55,708 nucleotides of DNA from Myxococcales bacterium (GTDB lineage Bacteria > Myxococcota_A > UBA9042 > JABWCM01), in contig JABWCM010000007.1 in assembly GCA_013360285.1 (NCBI GenBank), positions 1 to 55,708 on the forward strand, given 5' to 3'. The position numbers and the translations under genes were made by a program. The notes under the pieces were generated by a model. That model was not told where the DNA came from, did no database searches, and worked only from the letters and a program-made list of their open reading frames with translations. Shown one piece after another: positions 52,832 through 55,708 of this stretch. How positions within the stretch are numbered: position 1 is the first letter of the stretch; each line of letters starts with the position of its first letter.

Positions 52832-55210
52832 GTGGCCCAGTTTTCCAATTCGTCGCCCGCCGGCACACGTTTTATTGTTCCATCCCTGGCACCTTATTTC
52901 GCGGGTACGGCTTTTCCGGTCGGCGCCAATGCGGCGTTGGTATTTCAACGGTATTTGCCGTTGTGGAAAGACGGTTATGTACGTATTGAGCCGATCAAAG
53001 GGCCGTTGGAGGAATTCGCCAAGGCGTTTTCGGGGCAGCGGGAGGAAGAACGGAAAACCCAACGGTTGGCCCAAACGATTGGCCGCCAGAAACGGCTGTT
53101 TTTGGCCAATGGTGCGGAACCGACTTTGCGGGTTACGTTAAAAACCACCACCCGATTGGTAACCGGCGTTGGTGCGCCCCATCCTTCCGAAGTGGGACTG
53201 TTGCTGCACAGCACTTATGGCGTTCCGTATCTTCCGGGGAGCACGGTAAAGGGTTGGTGCCGGGGGATTGCCGAATGGAATGAAAACGCCACGGACGATG
53301 AACGGAATACGATCTTTGGGCCGGAAACCCTCGACGACGAGGATCCCCATTGGTTGGGAGGGGTGGCGTTTCTGGACGCACTGCCAAGCATGTGGCCGAA
53401 GTTGGAGATCGACATCATCAATTGTCACAACAGTGCGTATTATACCGGAGATGGCAAAAACCCGCCCAACGACTGGCAGAACCCAATCCCGGTATATTTT
53501 TTGGCCCTGAGCCCAGGCGCCACCTTCGATGTTTATTTTCGGGCGACCAAACTCGGTGACGTTGCCATGATCGAAAAAGTGTGGGAGTGGCTCAACGATG
53601 GACTATCGTGGCATGGTGTGGGGGCCAAAGGGGCTGCGGGGTATGGTTTTTTAGAAATTGTGGGAGAACCGGAACGCAACTACAAAAAGCCTACGACGGC
53701 AGTTCCCATCGTACACAAACCCAACATTGAATTAGAAGCACAACGTAGGCGCGACGAACAAACTGTTTCGACAAGGAGCATTATGACCGAAGCCATGACA
53801 ATGACCAACCAATGGAAACCCGTGACCGTATTTTTATCCCATTCGAGTGCCGACAAAGCCCATGTTTCCGACGTGGCCGAAGAGTTGCAAAAACGGGGGA
53901 TTACCCCGTGGTTGGACCGCGATAACCTGATGGTGGGGGCTGATTTGGACAAGGAATTGGCCAAACACATCGACAACGGCGCGGTGGTGGCGTTGTTTTT
54001 GTCGGATTCGTCCGTCAACTCCGAATGGGTGGATACCGAAATTCGGCGGGCTATCACGTTGGAGGACCAAGGAAAACAAGCGCAGTTGGTGCCGGTGTTT
54101 TGGGGGAATCCCAAAGGCAGTGATCCGAAACGTGGACCGGAACAGTTGGTTCGGGATCACGCGGAGCTTCGACAACGGTGGATCCATGCCAAAACCGATG
54201 CGATCAACCGGGTGTATGTTCACAGTGAATCCGCTGCCGACATTGCCGATGAGTTGGCCAAACGGGCGTTTGAAAACGCCAATACCAAAAGCGCCCGCGA
54301 CGTGGGGATTTTGATCGACATTCGTGGGGAAGGGGAACGAAAAGGCACGCCGGATCGGACGCTATTGCCGTCTGTCGGGGTGGGGAGTTCGCCCACCATG
54401 CCGTTGTTGTTGTTTCGGCCCGATGCGGGTGTCCGGTCGTTTCGGCAAACCATGGATGCGGATTCATTTAAGGAATTCGCCGGTCACTTTAGGAACTACG
54501 TGTCGCGGGCTTTGGGGTCGATGCGTACCACCCGCGACGTGTATATTGGCGGCGACGCCCCGTTGGCGGTATCGTTTTGGTTGGTGGGGCACCTGTTTGA
54601 CCGGACTACTTCGGTGACGTTGTATTGCCACAACAGCCGGTACAAAACCACTCTCAACGACAAAAACCTACGGCGGGAAATCACGCCGTTGGAGTCTCCC
54701 CCGGACTCCGGAAAACATTTGTTTCGACACGATCAGGCCACCAACACCTGGTTGCCGTTGCCGGACCCGAAAAAGAACGCCCCGCCGATGGGAGAAGGCA
54801 AAAAGGTGGCGCTGGTGGTGATCGCCAAATCGGACTCGTCGACCGACGAGGCGCCGGAACCGGCCCAAGCCAACTACTTTGAAGCACCGCAGAAGGATAA
54901 CGAGAAGTGGGGCGGCGACCTGCCGCTGTTGTGGCTTCCCCATCCCAGGATCTTTACCGACTCCAAACAAGCGCAAGAGTGGATTCGCAAAGCCACAGCG
55001 GCGGTCGGATGGTTAAAATCCAAGGGTGTCGAAGGGATTCATTTGTATACGTCGTTGCCCAACTTTGTATTACCACTGTGGGCCGCGCAACTCACATCCC
55101 ACGTCTCACCCCCCATCACGTTTATGGAATGGTTGGAAAAACCCGATAATGACGATCGAGTCTACACCCCCATCGACAACCCGTATGGGAATAACTCAAA
55201 GAACATGTGA
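52832..55210 (+). CDS. cmr6: Cmr6-TIR-SAVED fusion, cyclic-oligoadenylate-activated effector on the Cmr complex
   Basis: The 792-residue frame holds three parts. Residues 1-290 are Cmr6, a RAMP protein: GLLLHSTYGVPYLPGSTVKG and HGVGAKGAAGYGFLEIVG are its Gly loops. Residues about 330-460 are a TIR domain: TVFLSHSSADKAHV, WLDRDNLMVG, and FLSDSSVNSEWVDTEI with E403 in the catalytic NADase position. Residues about 500-770 are SAVED-like (MPLLLFRPDAGVRSF, YIGGDAPLAVSFWLVGHLF, LYTSLPNFVLPLWAAQLTS). TIR-SAVED proteins in CBASS bind cyclic tri-adenylate, form filaments and cleave NAD+. The start is GTG with AGGAGG four bases upstream. The linker (about 295-330) carries an internal ribosome site and in-frame ATG. 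It is the last gene of the operon. Confidence 0.9.
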   Translation: MAQFSNSSPAGTRFIVPSLAPYFAGTAFPVGANAALVFQRYLPLWKDGYVRIEPIKGPLEEFAKAFSGQREEERKTQRLAQTIGRQKRLFLANGAEPTLRVTLKTTTRLVTGVGAPHPSEVGLLLHSTYGVPYLPGSTVKGWCRGIAEWNENATDDERNTIFGPETLDDEDPHWLGGVAFLDALPSMWPKLEIDIINCHNSAYYTGDGKNPPNDWQNPIPVYFLALSPGATFDVYFRATKLGDVAMIEKVWEWLNDGLSWHGVGAKGAAGYGFLEIVGEPERNYKKPTTAVPIVHKPNIELEAQRRRDEQTVSTRSIMTEAMTMTNQWKPVTVFLSHSSADKAHVSDVAEELQKRGITPWLDRDNLMVGADLDKELAKHIDNGAVVALFLSDSSVNSEWVDTEIRRAITLEDQGKQAQLVPVFWGNPKGSDPKRGPEQLVRDHAELRQRWIHAKTDAINRVYVHSESAADIADELAKRAFENANTKSARDVGILIDIRGEGERKGTPDRTLLPSVGVGSSPTMPLLLFRPDAGVRSFRQTMDADSFKEFAGHFRNYVSRALGSMRTTRDVYIGGDAPLAVSFWLVGHLFDRTTSVTLYCHNSRYKTTLNDKNLRREITPLESPPDSGKHLFRHDQATNTWLPLPDPKKNAPPMGEGKKVALVVIAKSDSSTDEAPEPAQANYFEAPQKDNEKWGGDLPLLWLPHPRIFTDSKQAQEWIRKATAAVGWLKSKGVEGIHLYTSLPNFVLPLWAAQLTSHVSPPITFMEWLEKPDNDDRVYTPIDNPYGNNSKNM
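53773..53785 (+). promoter_or_regulatory. Internal ribosome-binding site and start at the Cmr6/TIR boundary
   Basis: AAGGAG at 53773-53778 lies four bases before an in-frame ATG at 53783 (residue 318 of the fusion). The core-to-start spacing is the same as at the gene's own GTG start. Translation here would give a free 475-residue TIR-SAVED protein beginning MTEAMTMTNQWKPVTVFL. A second in-frame ATG is at 53795. Confidence 0.6.
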
Positions 55211-55234
55211 AATCCGGACCCAGTAAACCACCGA

Positions 55235-55510
55235 CTATGGCATCACACAGATCTTTTGTTTGGTGATTTTGTCGGTGACACATTTGGGTTTGCCGCCCGT
55301 ATTGGGGCCGTTGCCGTCGTCATAACACTCATATGTGGGTTCGCATACGGTGACATGGGCCAAAAATCCGTCTTCGTTGATTCGATATTCTTCATGACAC
55401 GCAAATACTTCTTCGCAGACGATGGCGGCCTGGGACTGTGCTGCGACTCCGGCAAGGGCCGCGATTCCGAAACCGAAAGATACAAGGGCGCGAACAAAAT
55501 AAATCTTCAT
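55235..55510 (-). CDS. Small secreted Cys-containing protein
   Basis: The 91-residue protein has a clear signal peptide (ALVSFGFGIAALAGVAAQSQA, cleavage near AQA-AIV). The mature part of about 60 residues has six Cys (IVCEEVFACHEEY, VCEPTYECYDD, KPKCVTDKITKQKICVMP) and no known domain. AGGAG precedes the ATG by seven bases. It converges on the cmr6-TIR-SAVED gene with a 24-base gap and is probably unrelated to it. Disulfides are likely. Function is unknown. Confidence 0.7.
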   Translation of the reverse strand: MKIYFVRALVSFGFGIAALAGVAAQSQAAIVCEEVFACHEEYRINEDGFLAHVTVCEPTYECYDDGNGPNTGGKPKCVTDKITKQKICVMP

Positions 55511-55598
55511 GGTTTTTCTCCTAGATAGCAGTAATGATTTGTTTTTCTATTGAAGCGGCATCAGCGCCGACTATGCCATCAATACGCGACAACTCCGC

Positions 55599-55621
55599 GA
55601 ACGGATCAATTGTATCCGTTC
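55599..55621. other. Palindrome near the right edge
   Basis: GAACGGAT (55599-55606) and ATCCGTTC (55614-55621) form a perfect 8-bp stem around CAATTGT. On the minus strand a frame running in from the right edge (LLHWLAESLHRLSAVGKDAV) stops at 55620, at the foot of this hairpin. On the plus strand an ATG at 55693 has GGAGG seven bases upstream. The sequence is too short to decide which is real. Confidence 0.3.
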
Positions 55622-55708
55622 AACGAACCGCGTCCTTTCCAACGGCGCTGAGGCGGTGCAGACTTTCGGCGAGCCAGTGCAGGAGGTGACCTATGGCTTT
55701 GTCGAATC

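Noticed and set aside
53720..53790. Cmr6 and TIR-SAVED as two separate genes
   Set aside because: The frame runs through without a stop, and the boundary ATG is in phase with Cmr6. The possibility of a second, free product is kept as a finding.
55620..55708. Partial genes at the right edge
   Set aside because: Both a minus-strand frame ending at 55620 and a plus-strand ATG at 55693 with GGAGG are possible; the sequence is too short to choose.

Overview
The window looks like a chromosomal segment of a Gram-negative bacterium. The likeliest source is a deltaproteobacterial or Myxococcota/Bradymonadales-like lineage, inferred from many outer-membrane lipoproteins, DUF2330 and DUF3060 proteins, MopE-type CDGxDNNCNG motifs, long Cys-rich secreted repeat proteins and a sigma-54 two-component system. 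No rRNA or tRNA was seen and the taxonomy is not proven.

Layout. (1) 1-2107: 3' part of a secreted VCC-repeat protein. (2) 2108-2952: intergenic stretch with a 42-bp tandem array that has a three-unit higher-order period. (3) 2953-7750, minus strand: an NAD-binding Rossmann protein, a fused FAD monooxygenase/Old Yellow Enzyme, a lipoprotein glutaminyl cyclase and a queuosine-precursor-type transporter. (4) 7892-9160: an IS4-like transposase relative that has lost its catalytic Glu. (5) 9835-16340, minus: an 1842-residue Cys-repeat/M23 peptidase/IPT/dockerin-like protein with a 3D-domain lipoprotein, probably a cell-wall or cell-surface pair. (6) 16573-24787: secreted and lipoprotein genes (MopE/TSP1-like, DUF3060, DUF2330, collagen-like, a YARHG-like protein) and a nitronate-monooxygenase-like enzyme. 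(7) 24831-37897: a copper-type resistance locus. A histidine kinase and NtrC-type regulator are divergent from a five-gene operon (two TolC-like lipoproteins, CusB with HMBD and DUF3347, CusA, multicopper oxidase) in which every junction is a 4-bp ATGA overlap. The divergent gap holds a near-consensus sigma-54 promoter and two matching dyads spaced 42 bp apart. (8) 38077-39687: a glutathione S-transferase and an unknown protein. (9) 39688-40711: a second, unrelated 42-bp tandem array.

(10) 40712-55210 is the most interesting part: eight genes on one strand, in the order SIR2-like protein, SMC/Rad50-like ATPase, cmr1, cas10/cmr2, cmr3, cmr4, cmr5 and a fused cmr6-TIR-SAVED. The SIR2 and ATPase genes are joined to each other and to cmr1 by ATGA overlaps. 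Cas10 keeps GGDD, so it should make cyclic oligoadenylate, and the SAVED domain is a cyclic-oligonucleotide sensor. The predicted NADase (TIR) is therefore covalently attached to the RNA-guided complex. A good internal ribosome-binding site sits exactly at the Cmr6/TIR boundary, in frame, so a free TIR-SAVED protein could be made as well. No cas1, cas2, cas6 or CRISPR array is visible.

A dispersed intergenic repeat (six copies recognised by eye) is scattered through the window. The last 200 bases hold a small secreted protein gene start and an unresolved edge region.
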